Shown here: positions 37,082 to 46,133 of the stretch, piece by piece
Layout of the letters: the number at the start of each line of letters is the position of its first letter
Numbering within the stretch: the stretch's first letter is position 1
Source: Mucilaginibacter sp.
GTDB taxonomy: Bacteria > Bacteroidota > Bacteroidia > Sphingobacteriales > Sphingobacteriaceae
DNA: 64,000 nucleotides
Direction: 5' to 3'
Assembly: GCF_028288205.1 (NCBI RefSeq)
Contig: NZ_JAQBOD010000058.1
Span: 62,001-126,000, forward strand
Translations under genes and position numbers: made by a program
The notes under the pieces: model-generated
What the model was told of the DNA's origin: nothing
Databases searched by the model: none
What the model saw: the letters and a program-made list of their open reading frames with translations, nothing else

Positions 37082-39529
37082 ATGGAAGAGTTAAACAAGG
37101 TAACACCCAAACTACCGAACCAGGAATTTGATTATTATAAAATAGCCAAAATTCTATTAAGCAGATGGTACTGGATAGCAGGTTCTGTTTTGATATGTTT
37201 TCTTGCATCAAATGTTTATTTGTGGTATACACCGAAAGTATTTGCTACATCTGCCGTTATAAAATTCGAGGAAAAAAAATCCGAAATATCAGATATGGTA
37301 GGTATGGCAACCAGTACAGACAGGGCCAACGTTTCTAAAATTCAAAGCGAAACGATAATACTACAAAGCACCCCTCTTTTATTAAATGCTGTTAAACACC
37401 TTGATTACCGCATGAGCTTTTATGTAGTGGGCCGGGTACTTAACCGTACTAATGAACTATACCCCGCAAAACCATTAGATGTACAACTTATTAATTTTGA
37501 TACGCTAAATTTTTTTCACAACCTAATCACTTTTAAGCCTATAAATAAAACTTCTTTCAATATTAGTTATCAAGGGCAGCAGTCTATATTAGGAAAAGAT
37601 ATTACCCAGGTATGCTATTACAATGTGCCCTTTACTGTTGGACCTACATCTTTTAGTATTAAATATCCGGCAGATTTGCCTAAAACTGCGTCTTTTTTAT
37701 TCAAGCTTAATGCTCCGGAAGATTTTATAGGCAGGATAAGGGGCGGGTTACATACGCAAGAAACAGCCAAAAACTCAAATATGTTATCATTACAGCAAAC
37801 TGATTCTAATCCCCGGTTTGCTGCAGATGCATTAAACGCTGTTGTACAGGAATATATGCATTATGATCATAGCCAGCGAACAAAATCAGCATTGCAAATG
37901 ATCAGGTTTATTGATGATCAGTTAAATTTTCTTGCAACCAAACTAAACGGCTCAGAAAGCTCCATTCAGGAATATAAGCAAAATAATAAAATAATAGATG
38001 TAAGTTCTGCTTCAGACCGGGTAATAGGCCGGGCTAAAGAGCTTGAATCACAAATTTCAATAATAAAACTTGACCTCCTGGCTATTGATCAGCTTCAACA
38101 AGATATAGTTAAGGGTAAAGACAATGTAAATATTAATTTGAACACCGTTGGAGCAAGTACCAATACTCAAATAGGTGAATTTGTTGCCAATCTTAATAGT
38201 TTATTGTCTTTAAAAACTGCTTTGTTAAAAACTTACAATAATAATTCGCCGCAAATACAGGATATAGACCGGCAAATTTTACAAATCAAAAATACTACCA
38301 TAAACAGCATTGTTTCATCGCGCAAGCTTATTGAAACTAAATTAAAATATGAACAAGACCAACTTGTGCCGGTAAATCAACAAATAGCACAATTACCGGC
38401 TGCAGAACGGCAGATGGTTAGTTTAAAACGAGATTTTGAAGTTAATGATAAGGTTTATTCTTTCTTATCCGAAAAAAAACTAGATCAGGAAATATTAACC
38501 GCGGGTATACTGCCCGGTGCAACTATTATTGACCTGGCCCAACCTAATTATAATCCGGTATCGCCAGATGACCATAGCTTTCATCGTACAGCAATAATTT
38601 TAGGAATTGCAATAGGTTTAGGGTTTATTATTTTAATAAGGGTATTAAACCCTTATATATATGATAAAGAAACTGTTGAAAATATTACCACAATACCGAT
38701 TATTGGGGTAATAAGAAAGTTCCCCGAAGATATTGATGAATTTAGCACCCAAATACTGGCCATTAGTAAGCCAAAATCAATATTTGCAGAATCTGTACGC
38801 TCGGTTCGTACCAATCTAAACTTCCTGGCATCAGAGAAAAAAAGCAAGGTCATCTGTGTTACATCGGAAGTAGCGGGCGAAGGAAAATCATTTGTGGCGG
38901 TTAACTTATCAAGTACCTTATCTCTTATAGATAAAAAGGTTATTTTGATAGCTGCCGATCTAAGACGATCAAAACTGCATAAAACTTTTCATGTGCCAAA
39001 TGATATGGGTTTAAGTAATTACCTGGCCAACAGATGTAGTATTGATGATATTATAAATAATTCTAACCAGGAAGGTTTGGATTTTATAGTTTCAGGACCG
39101 GTGCCCCCTAACCCATCAGAATTATTGCATTCTGCAAGAATGACTGAATTAATAAACAATCTTAAAGAAAGGTATGATATTATCATGATTGATACCGCCC
39201 CGATTGGTTTGGTATCAGATGCAATACCATTAATAAGAATGAGTGATATTAATCTTTTTGTAATACGATCAGGAAAATCAAAATTCTATGCGGCAACTAT
39301 TCCGCAACGTATTGCACAGGAATATCACCTGGATAATACAGTTATTGTACTTAATGCATTTGCCCAGGACCAGCTGCATTCAGGATATTATTCAACAAAA
39401 TATACCGGCAATAATTATGGCGCCACCTATTACTATTACTCTGACTATGCCGGTAATGAAGGCTCTGGTTATTATATCGATGATAATGAGAATAAATGGT
39501 GGCATATATGGAATTGGTTCAAAAAATAA
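37082..39529 (+). CDS. wzc: Polysaccharide co-polymerase / tyrosine autokinase (Wzc-like)
   Basis: An 815-residue inner-membrane protein controlling export and chain length. The Wzz domain (helix near residues 30-50) is followed by a periplasmic coiled-coil region with the GNVR-type block LPAAERQMVSLKRDFEVNDK, a second helix near 505-522 and a cytosolic BY-kinase. The kinase has Walker A SEVAGEGKSF (about 595-604), Walker A' ADLRRSKLH and Walker B IIMIDTAPIG. The tail is a Tyr cluster (NNYGATYYYYSDYAGN), the autophosphorylation site. It follows wza with no gap. All elements look intact. Confidence 0.95.
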   Translation: MEELNKVTPKLPNQEFDYYKIAKILLSRWYWIAGSVLICFLASNVYLWYTPKVFATSAVIKFEEKKSEISDMVGMATSTDRANVSKIQSETIILQSTPLLLNAVKHLDYRMSFYVVGRVLNRTNELYPAKPLDVQLINFDTLNFFHNLITFKPINKTSFNISYQGQQSILGKDITQVCYYNVPFTVGPTSFSIKYPADLPKTASFLFKLNAPEDFIGRIRGGLHTQETAKNSNMLSLQQTDSNPRFAADALNAVVQEYMHYDHSQRTKSALQMIRFIDDQLNFLATKLNGSESSIQEYKQNNKIIDVSSASDRVIGRAKELESQISIIKLDLLAIDQLQQDIVKGKDNVNINLNTVGASTNTQIGEFVANLNSLLSLKTALLKTYNNNSPQIQDIDRQILQIKNTTINSIVSSRKLIETKLKYEQDQLVPVNQQIAQLPAAERQMVSLKRDFEVNDKVYSFLSEKKLDQEILTAGILPGATIIDLAQPNYNPVSPDDHSFHRTAIILGIAIGLGFIILIRVLNPYIYDKETVENITTIPIIGVIRKFPEDIDEFSTQILAISKPKSIFAESVRSVRTNLNFLASEKKSKVICVTSEVAGEGKSFVAVNLSSTLSLIDKKVILIAADLRRSKLHKTFHVPNDMGLSNYLANRCSIDDIINNSNQEGLDFIVSGPVPPNPSELLHSARMTELINNLKERYDIIMIDTAPIGLVSDAIPLIRMSDINLFVIRSGKSKFYAATIPQRIAQEYHLDNTVIVLNAFAQDQLHSGYYSTKYTGNNYGATYYYYSDYAGNEGSGYYIDDNENKWWHIWNWFKK

Positions 39530-39545
39530 AGCATTAATTTAATAA

Positions 39546-40061
39546 ATGACTTTAATATCAAATACAGCTGCCTATAAGTGGTATCCTGTTTATACGCAAC
39601 CCCGGGCCGAAAAAAAAGCATTCCAGACTTTAGTAAATAAAGGCATAGAGGCTTATTTGCCGCTTCATCGGCAAATGAAACAATGGAGCGACAGAAAAAA
39701 ATGGGTGGAAGAACCTTTTATTAAATCATACCTATTTGTTCATATCACCGAACAAGAAAAAACAGAAGTGTTAATGACCAAGGGAATAGCACGGTTTATA
39801 TACTTTTCAAACACAGTTGCTACAATGCCCGACCGCCAGATTGTAGATCTTAAATTATTGATGGCTAGCCCCTACGATCTGGAAATTACCGAAGAAAACC
39901 TGCAACCTGGCGAAAAAATAATAATTAAAGCCGGCCCGCTTAAGGGAATGACCGGCAATATGGTCTCATACCGCTCGCAAAAACAATTGGTGCTAAAACT
40001 TGAAAGCCTTGGTTGCTCAATCTTAGTAAATGTGGCTGCCTCAATAATTGATAGATTTTAA
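39546..40061 (+). CDS. UpxY/NusG-like transcription antiterminator
   Basis: A 171-residue NusG paralog. The NGN domain starts KWYPVYTQPRAEKKAFQ and continues through PFIKSYLFVHIT; the KOW region is PGEKIIIKAGPLKGMTGNM. Bacteroidota UpxY proteins of this type bind RNA polymerase and prevent premature termination in their own capsule operon. Here it is the third gene of the polysaccharide operon rather than the first. The 168-bp leader that follows contains two stem-loops and may hold its target. Antitermination of the remaining 24 kb is inference. Confidence 0.9.
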   Translation: MTLISNTAAYKWYPVYTQPRAEKKAFQTLVNKGIEAYLPLHRQMKQWSDRKKWVEEPFIKSYLFVHITEQEKTEVLMTKGIARFIYFSNTVATMPDRQIVDLKLLMASPYDLEITEENLQPGEKIIIKAGPLKGMTGNMVSYRSQKQLVLKLESLGCSILVNVAASIIDRF

Positions 40062-40133
40062 TTAATAATTTATATTATAGTTTTATATTACACAACGGCA
40101 TTTTAGCTTTATTTATGCCATCAGCCTTACAAA

Positions 40134-40195
40134 ATTTGCATTAAAAAGCAAAATGCAAATAACTAATAATTAATAGGTTACACACATTACGTGTG
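40134..40195 (+). promoter_or_regulatory. Leader with two stem-loops before the asparagine synthase gene
   Basis: ATTTGCATT (40134-40142) pairs with AATGCAAAT (40152-40160), and CACAC-ATTAC-GTGTG forms a second hairpin (40181-40195). A TAGCTTTA near-match to the -7 box sits at 40104-40111. This 168-bp gap is the longest break in the early operon, directly after the antiterminator gene. Its role as pause site, recruitment site or secondary promoter is inferred. Confidence 0.4.
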
Positions 40196-40229
40196 ACTTA
40201 CGAGGCGGAGCTATGAATACCCCTTATTT

Positions 40230-42017
40230 ATGTGCAGAATAGCAGGAATTATTTCGAAAAGGTTAACTACAGATGAAATGTTTGCAAAAACAAGCATTAT
40301 GTGTAATGCCTTAAAGCATGGCGGGCCAGATGATAAAGGTATTTTTTTGGCCGAAAATACTGGCTTGGCATTTGGTCATCGCAGATTATCAATCATTGAT
40401 TTAAGTACCAATGGGCACCAACCCATGGCTGATATTAATAAAAAAACATGGATAACTTTTAATGGTGAGATTTATAATTATCGCGAATTAAAAGATCAAT
40501 TGATGAAAATTGGTGCTAAATTTCATTCTAATACCGATACAGAAGTTATTTTGCAGGCTTACCTGCATTGGGGTGTAGCAGCTTTTTCAAAATTCCGTGG
40601 GATGTTTGCTTTTGCATTATATGATATTGAAAAAGCTTTAACTTATCTTGTACGTGATGCTATGGGTATTAAACCCTTATATTATCATATTGCAAACGAA
40701 CAGTTAAGCTTCGCATCAGAAGTAAAGGCGCTGCAATTAGCGCGTATTGCTAATGAAAACAATAAAACATGGTTAATTAAATTTTTAGCTTACGGGCACA
40801 TTCCTGAACCTGACACTATTTTAAACAATGTATTCAGTCTGCCTAAAGGAAGTTTTTTATGTTGGGATCATAATAACTGTACCCATCATATATCATTATA
40901 TACCCAATCATCGGTAACCAACCGCATCACAAATATAAAACTCGCAGAAAAAGCCATTAACGAGACATTTAGAGCTGCTATAAACCGTCAACTTATTGCT
41001 GATGCACCCATTGGTGTTTTTTTAAGCGGCGGCATAGATTCAAGCGTGGTTACCCTGTTAGCTAATCAACAGCAACAACACGAGCTGAAAACCGTATCGC
41101 TTTATTTTAATGAAAAAGAATATGACGAAAGCGCCTATCAACAACAAATCTTTAATAAAATACAAGGAGAAAAATTTACTCACCTAATAACACAGCATGA
41201 TTTTGAAGAGTGCTTTCCTTATATATTAAGCGCAATGGACATGCCAACTACCGATGGCATTAATACTTGGTTTATAAGCAATTACGCCCATAAAGATGGG
41301 TTAAAAGCTGTACTATCGGGCATTGGTGCCGATGAACTATTTGGCGGATATCCTTCATTTAACAGGATAAAATATATCAAATATTTAAGAATGATTCCAT
41401 CCTCGTTATTAAAAACAACAAATTATTTGGTTGCTGACCCATTAAAAAGGGTAAACTACTTAACCAACAATCATCCATTTGCTGATTATCTTTTTTTAAG
41501 AGGATTATTTGCACCTGCTGAAATAGCAGAAATATTAAATTGTGATGAAAAGCAAGTTTATGACGCATTATTCTCAATAGAGAATATTCCTAATCCAGGG
41601 CTCACAAACCAGGAAAAAGCAGCCTGGTTTGAAACTAACATCTATATGCAAAATCAATTACTGCATGATACTGATATAATGAGTATGAATAATGGACTGG
41701 AAGTTAGGGTTCCATTTTTAGACGAAGACTTTCAAAATGCGATAAACAGTATTTCTTCTGAAATAAGGTTTGATAAAAATCAACCTAAAAAATTGTTGAT
41801 TGATACTTTTAAAGATATTTTACCGCAATCTGTTTGGAACCGGCCCAAAATGGGTTTTAGCTTTCCTTTACAACAATGGATGCGGCAACACGCTGAAATA
41901 AATAACGAAAACTTGTATAGAAACAAAAAAGCAAAAAGTATTATTAAGGATTTTAAAACTGACAAAGTGCATTGGTCTAAAGCCTTTGCACTTTACCAGG
42001 TACAACTTCATGCCTAA
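40230..42017 (+). CDS. asnB: Asparagine synthase (glutamine-hydrolysing), AsnB type
   Basis: A 595-residue genuine AsnB-type amidotransferase. The second residue is Cys (MCRIAGII), the N-terminal nucleophile for glutamine hydrolysis. The glutaminase domain has GHRRLSIIDLS and FNGEIYNYRELK; the synthetase domain has the ATP loop VFLSGGIDSSVV (about 263-274) and GIGADELFGGYPSF. In sugar loci such enzymes often amidate a uronic acid or another glycan carboxylate instead of Asp. That use is plausible here but not shown. The gene is followed by a glycosyltransferase overlapping by 8 bp. Confidence 0.93.
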   Translation: MCRIAGIISKRLTTDEMFAKTSIMCNALKHGGPDDKGIFLAENTGLAFGHRRLSIIDLSTNGHQPMADINKKTWITFNGEIYNYRELKDQLMKIGAKFHSNTDTEVILQAYLHWGVAAFSKFRGMFAFALYDIEKALTYLVRDAMGIKPLYYHIANEQLSFASEVKALQLARIANENNKTWLIKFLAYGHIPEPDTILNNVFSLPKGSFLCWDHNNCTHHISLYTQSSVTNRITNIKLAEKAINETFRAAINRQLIADAPIGVFLSGGIDSSVVTLLANQQQQHELKTVSLYFNEKEYDESAYQQQIFNKIQGEKFTHLITQHDFEECFPYILSAMDMPTTDGINTWFISNYAHKDGLKAVLSGIGADELFGGYPSFNRIKYIKYLRMIPSSLLKTTNYLVADPLKRVNYLTNNHPFADYLFLRGLFAPAEIAEILNCDEKQVYDALFSIENIPNPGLTNQEKAAWFETNIYMQNQLLHDTDIMSMNNGLEVRVPFLDEDFQNAINSISSEIRFDKNQPKKLLIDTFKDILPQSVWNRPKMGFSFPLQQWMRQHAEINNENLYRNKKAKSIIKDFKTDKVHWSKAFALYQVQLHA

Positions 42018-43140
42018 AAAAATATTTCTTCTTACGTTACAAACATTTAGCTCTACAGGCGGGATACAAAAAATGACCCGCACGCTTGCACATTCGTTGC
42101 AGCAAGTAGCTTTACACAATAAATTTAAATTTAAGCTATGGTCTGTTTATGATAACGATAGTGACTTAATGCCTCAATATTTACCACCCGAAAGCTTTAA
42201 AGGCTTTAGTGTTAACCGTGGTGCATTTATTGTAAATACGCTTAAAATAGCAGTAACTGCCGATGTTATAATAATAAGCCATATTAACCTGGCCATTATT
42301 GGCTTAGGTATTAAAATAATAAATCCAAAATGTAAAGTTTGGCTCATCGCTCATGGCATAGAAGTTTGGCGCCCGTTATCGTTTATCAAAAAATATTTCT
42401 TGAAAAAATGCAACAAAATAATTTGTGTAAGCAATTTTACTAAACAAGAAATAATAAAACGGCATAAAATAAATTCTGATAAATGTGCTGTTTTAAATAA
42501 TGCGGTGGACCCCTTTATGGTGCTTCCAAAAAGCTTTGAAAAACCAAAACATTTGCTTGAAAGATATCAACTAACTACTAATAATGTTATATTATATACT
42601 TTAACAAGATTAGCGGCAACAGAACAATATAAAGGATACGAGCAAGTAATAAAAGTTATAAACAAATTAAAGCATACTGTTCCTTCAATTAAATATATTC
42701 TTTCGGGCCAGTATGATGCTATAGAAGAAAGACGTATCAAGCAATTAATAAGCGATTATAAAGTTGAGGACCAAATTATTTTAACCGGTTTTATTAATGA
42801 AAATGAACTTGCTGATCATTTTTTATTGGCCGACCTATTTATCCTCCCAAGTAAAAAAGAAGGCTTTGGAATTGTATTTATAGAAGCATTAGCTTGTGGC
42901 TTACCTGTAATTTGCGGCAATGTTGACGGTAGCCTTGATGCTATAAGAAACGGCGAACTGGGAAGAGCCATTAACCCTGATGATTTAATAGAGCTTGAAA
43001 ACGCGCTTGCTACCGACTTAAACAGATCATTAACCATAGCCGAACGTAAAAACTTACAGAAACAATGCTTGCATTATTTTAACGAAGATGATTATATAAT
43101 TAAACTACAACGCTTATTAAACAATGAACCAATTAGCTGA
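42010..43140 (+). CDS. GT4 family glycosyltransferase
   Basis: A 376-residue GT-B enzyme. The N-terminus has MPKKIFLLTLQTFSSTGGIQ, the C-domain has ILSGQYDAIEERR, and the donor-site block is LPSKKEGFGIVFIEALACGL, with the E-x7-E motif of GT4. The frame is open to 41986, but the ATG at 42010 gives the usual N-terminal strand and an 8-bp overlap with asnB. It overlaps the ABC permease gene by 17 bp. Confidence 0.93.
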   Translation: MPKKIFLLTLQTFSSTGGIQKMTRTLAHSLQQVALHNKFKFKLWSVYDNDSDLMPQYLPPESFKGFSVNRGAFIVNTLKIAVTADVIIISHINLAIIGLGIKIINPKCKVWLIAHGIEVWRPLSFIKKYFLKKCNKIICVSNFTKQEIIKRHKINSDKCAVLNNAVDPFMVLPKSFEKPKHLLERYQLTTNNVILYTLTRLAATEQYKGYEQVIKVINKLKHTVPSIKYILSGQYDAIEERRIKQLISDYKVEDQIILTGFINENELADHFLLADLFILPSKKEGFGIVFIEALACGLPVICGNVDGSLDAIRNGELGRAINPDDLIELENALATDLNRSLTIAERKNLQKQCLHYFNEDDYIIKLQRLLNNEPIS

Positions 43141-43987
43141 AGAAAATTGGGATATCGAAATTACTCCAAAAAATAACCTTTTTAGCTTAGGCCTAAAGGA
43201 TGTTTGGCAATACCGCGATCTGCTGGTGCTGCTGGTAAGGCGCGATTTTGTATCATTTTACAAACAAACTATATTAGGCCCCATTTGGTTTTTTGTACAA
43301 CCTATAATTACCATTCTAATTTATAACCTGGTATTTAATAACCTTGCTAATATAGGAACTGATAAAATACCCGGTCCGGTATTCTACTTAGCCGGTACTA
43401 TTTTATGGAACTATTTTGCCGATTGTCTAACCAAAACATCAACTGTTTTTAGAGATAATGCTGCTATGCTGGGTAAGGTTTACTTTCCGCGGTTAATAAT
43501 GCCTTTAAGCATTGTGCTATCCAATTTAATAAGATTTGCTGTGCAGTTTATATTGTTTGTAATACTGATGCTTGTCTATCATTTTAATGGTTCCCTTATT
43601 AGGCCTAATATATACATCTTGCTTTTTCCTTTATTAATCATTCTTATTGCAGCATTAGGATTGGGGCTGGGTATGATTATATCAGCAGTTACTACTAAAT
43701 ATCGCGATCTGGCATTTGTAGTAAGCTTTGGTGTCCCCTTGTTAATGTATACAACTACGGTAATTTATCCATTATCCGCGGCAATAATTAAATATCCTGC
43801 ATATAGCTGGATAATAAAGTTTAACCCTGTTACAGCAATAATAGAGACTTTTAGATATGGTTTTTTAAACAAAGGCAGTTTTAGCTGGGAGCTATTGGCT
43901 TATAGCAGTTGTATAACCGTAATTATATTGTTAACAGGTATTATTATTTTCAATAAGGTTGAAAAAACTTTCGTTGATACGGTATAA
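43124..43987 (+). CDS. wzm: ABC-2 polysaccharide exporter permease (Wzm-like)
   Basis: A 287-residue ABC-2-type membrane protein with six helices. FYKQTILGPIWFFVQPIIT and the C-terminal blocks NPVTAIIETFRYGFL and GIIIFNKVEKTFVDTV are standard for O-antigen/teichoic-acid permeases that move a complete lipid-linked glycan across the inner membrane. It overlaps its neighbours on both sides: 17 bp with the GT4 gene and 1 bp with the ATPase gene. Confidence 0.94.
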   Translation: MNQLAEENWDIEITPKNNLFSLGLKDVWQYRDLLVLLVRRDFVSFYKQTILGPIWFFVQPIITILIYNLVFNNLANIGTDKIPGPVFYLAGTILWNYFADCLTKTSTVFRDNAAMLGKVYFPRLIMPLSIVLSNLIRFAVQFILFVILMLVYHFNGSLIRPNIYILLFPLLIILIAALGLGLGMIISAVTTKYRDLAFVVSFGVPLLMYTTTVIYPLSAAIIKYPAYSWIIKFNPVTAIIETFRYGFLNKGSFSWELLAYSSCITVIILLTGIIIFNKVEKTFVDTV

Positions 43988-45231
43988 TGAGTAAAGTAAT
44001 AAAAGTAGAAAACCTTTCAAAAGCCTATCAATTAGGCGATTTTGGCACAGGAACGATATCACGCGATTTGGAACGCTTCTGGGCCAGGATGCGGGGTAAA
44101 GAAGATCCATTTTTAAAAATTGGTGAAGTAAATGACCGCACTATTAAAGGCGGGAGTGACGTTGTTTGGAGTTTAAAAGATATAAACTTTGAAATTGAAC
44201 AAGGCGATGCGGTTGGCATTATAGGCCGTAATGGTGCGGGCAAAAGCACCTTGCTTAAGATTTTGAGCAGGGTAACCTCTCCTACTACCGGCTCTGTAAA
44301 AGTTAAAGGGCGCATAGCTAGCCTATTAGAAGTGGGTACCGGGTTCCACCCTGAATTGACAGGTAGAGAAAACATTTATTTAAATGGTGCTATATTAGGC
44401 ATGCGCAAGGCAGAGATTAAACGCAGGTTTGATGAGATAGTTGATTTTGCCGGCGTTGAACGTTATATTGATACACCCGTAAAACGATATTCATCAGGCA
44501 TGTACGTTCGTTTAGCCTTTGGGGTTGCCGCACATTTGGAATCAGAGATTTTAGTTGTTGATGAAGTATTGGCTGTTGGCGATGCTGAATTTCAAAAAAA
44601 ATGCCTGGGTAAAATGAGTGATGTGAGTAAGGGCGAAGGGAGGACGATTTTGTTTGTGAGCCATAATATGGAATCCATACTTAAGTTATGCAAACAAGGC
44701 ATATATCTTGAAAAAGGCAAATTATTTTCACAGTCGGCAGCAGAAAAAGTCGTTTTTGAATATATCTCAGAGAGCGATCTACCATCAACTAACCAACATA
44801 CAGAAGATCTTAATAAACACGTTAAATTATTAAAATATGCATTAACCAAGACAAATTATAGAATGTCTGAAAATATAGAATTTTGTATTGAATTATTGTC
44901 TTCTTCAATTAATAAGCTATCTGGTTTGTGTATTCTAATATATAACATTTACGAAACAAGAGTAGCCATAATTGATTTAAGATGTGAAGAGTTAGTTGAA
45001 ATTTCAAAAAAGAAAGGCCATTTATATCTTGAAGGCGTTATGAAAAATATAAATCTTATACCTGGGTCATATACTATGGGTCTTTACCTTAATTCCGAGC
45101 TTTGTTCCGGAGATTATTTAAATATTTTAAAAATTCAAATAAGTGAAGATTTACAACAATCTGCTTTTATACAATATCCACCAGAAGTTAGAGGGGTAGC
45201 ATTTTTTAACCATACGCTAACAATAAAATAA
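43987..45231 (+). CDS. wzt: ABC polysaccharide exporter ATPase with C-terminal glycan-binding-like domain (Wzt-like)
   Basis: A 414-residue ATPase. Walker A GRNGAGKST (about 79-87), signature YSSGMYVRLAFG (about 167), Walker B ILVVDEVLAVGD (about 188) and H-loop FVSHNM are intact. Residues about 255-414 form an extra beta-rich domain with no ATPase motif, placed where Wzt proteins that read a chain-end cap carry their carbohydrate-binding domain. The neighbouring methyltransferase genes would suit a capped-chain export mechanism. Start shares its A with the permease stop. Confidence 0.93.
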   Translation: MSKVIKVENLSKAYQLGDFGTGTISRDLERFWARMRGKEDPFLKIGEVNDRTIKGGSDVVWSLKDINFEIEQGDAVGIIGRNGAGKSTLLKILSRVTSPTTGSVKVKGRIASLLEVGTGFHPELTGRENIYLNGAILGMRKAEIKRRFDEIVDFAGVERYIDTPVKRYSSGMYVRLAFGVAAHLESEILVVDEVLAVGDAEFQKKCLGKMSDVSKGEGRTILFVSHNMESILKLCKQGIYLEKGKLFSQSAAEKVVFEYISESDLPSTNQHTEDLNKHVKLLKYALTKTNYRMSENIEFCIELLSSSINKLSGLCILIYNIYETRVAIIDLRCEELVEISKKKGHLYLEGVMKNINLIPGSYTMGLYLNSELCSGDYLNILKIQISEDLQQSAFIQYPPEVRGVAFFNHTLTIK

Positions 45232-46121
45232 TGTTTCCAGAAATATTAAGTCAATCTATAATTAAATTACTGGTTAACACTTTTGACCCTGACAAGAAAG
45301 GTACAGCAATAGAAATTGGTGTTGGTACAGACAATTTTTATTCTATTAAGTATAAAGAAGCCGGACTTGAATGTCTTGCAGTTGACCCAATTGCGTATAA
45401 ACCTTTTTTAAAAATTGCCAAAGAAAGGAATATCCATTTTGAAGAAGCCTGTATTTATGATACAGAAGGTGAAATAACGCTATATAGCAATGAATATTCT
45501 GATCTTTCGTCTATTAATAGCGACTGGTGGGGGGTGAACGAAAAAAATCAAAAAAAAGTTAAGTCTATTTTGCTGAAGACATTGCTAATAAAATATAATA
45601 TTGACAAAATTACTTTCCTAAAAGCAGATACCGAAGGTTCAGAATACGAAATAATTAAACAATTAACAGAATTAGATCAATCAAAATTACCATATATTAT
45701 AGAGTTTGAATATGGTGGTGGTGCCTTTAAACAAAGTGGCACCGCAGGATGGGATAAAAAATTTTTCGGCAAAGTAATTGCCCTAATACAAACGTTACAA
45801 GATCTAAATTATGCACAAGGACTAATTATAGATTCAAATGATATTATGCCTGTTTTTTTTGATTTAAAAACAATTAAAGACCCCAACGAACTATTTAAAC
45901 CGACTTATGAGTATGGCAATTTTTTAGTTTTTAAGAATCCTATTAACAATGTAGCTGAATTTGAAAGTTTATTATTAAAAACCCAAGCATTTGAACTTAA
46001 AAAGTTATTAGATAATTTATATACTGAAAACGCTGCGTTAGGTGTAAAAGTGCTAAAGGCTCAATATTTAAGCCGGATTATAAATAAAGTAAGAAAAATG
46101 CTAAAAAGTCTAAACAGATAA
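45231..46121 (+). CDS. FkbM-type SAM-dependent methyltransferase
   Basis: A 296-residue predicted methyltransferase. AIEIGVGTDNFYSIKY is the SAM-binding loop, LAVDPIA the acidic second strand, and ITFLKADTEGSEYEIIKQL the FkbM-type D-x-E-G block. The last 60 residues are helical and charged (a possible coiled coil). It follows wzt with a 1-bp overlap. Methylation of a sugar hydroxyl, possibly at the chain end, is inferred from position. Confidence 0.85.
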   Translation: MFPEILSQSIIKLLVNTFDPDKKGTAIEIGVGTDNFYSIKYKEAGLECLAVDPIAYKPFLKIAKERNIHFEEACIYDTEGEITLYSNEYSDLSSINSDWWGVNEKNQKKVKSILLKTLLIKYNIDKITFLKADTEGSEYEIIKQLTELDQSKLPYIIEFEYGGGAFKQSGTAGWDKKFFGKVIALIQTLQDLNYAQGLIIDSNDIMPVFFDLKTIKDPNELFKPTYEYGNFLVFKNPINNVAEFESLLLKTQAFELKKLLDNLYTENAALGVKVLKAQYLSRIINKVRKMLKSLNR

Positions 46122-46133
46122 CCGTTTAAATTT

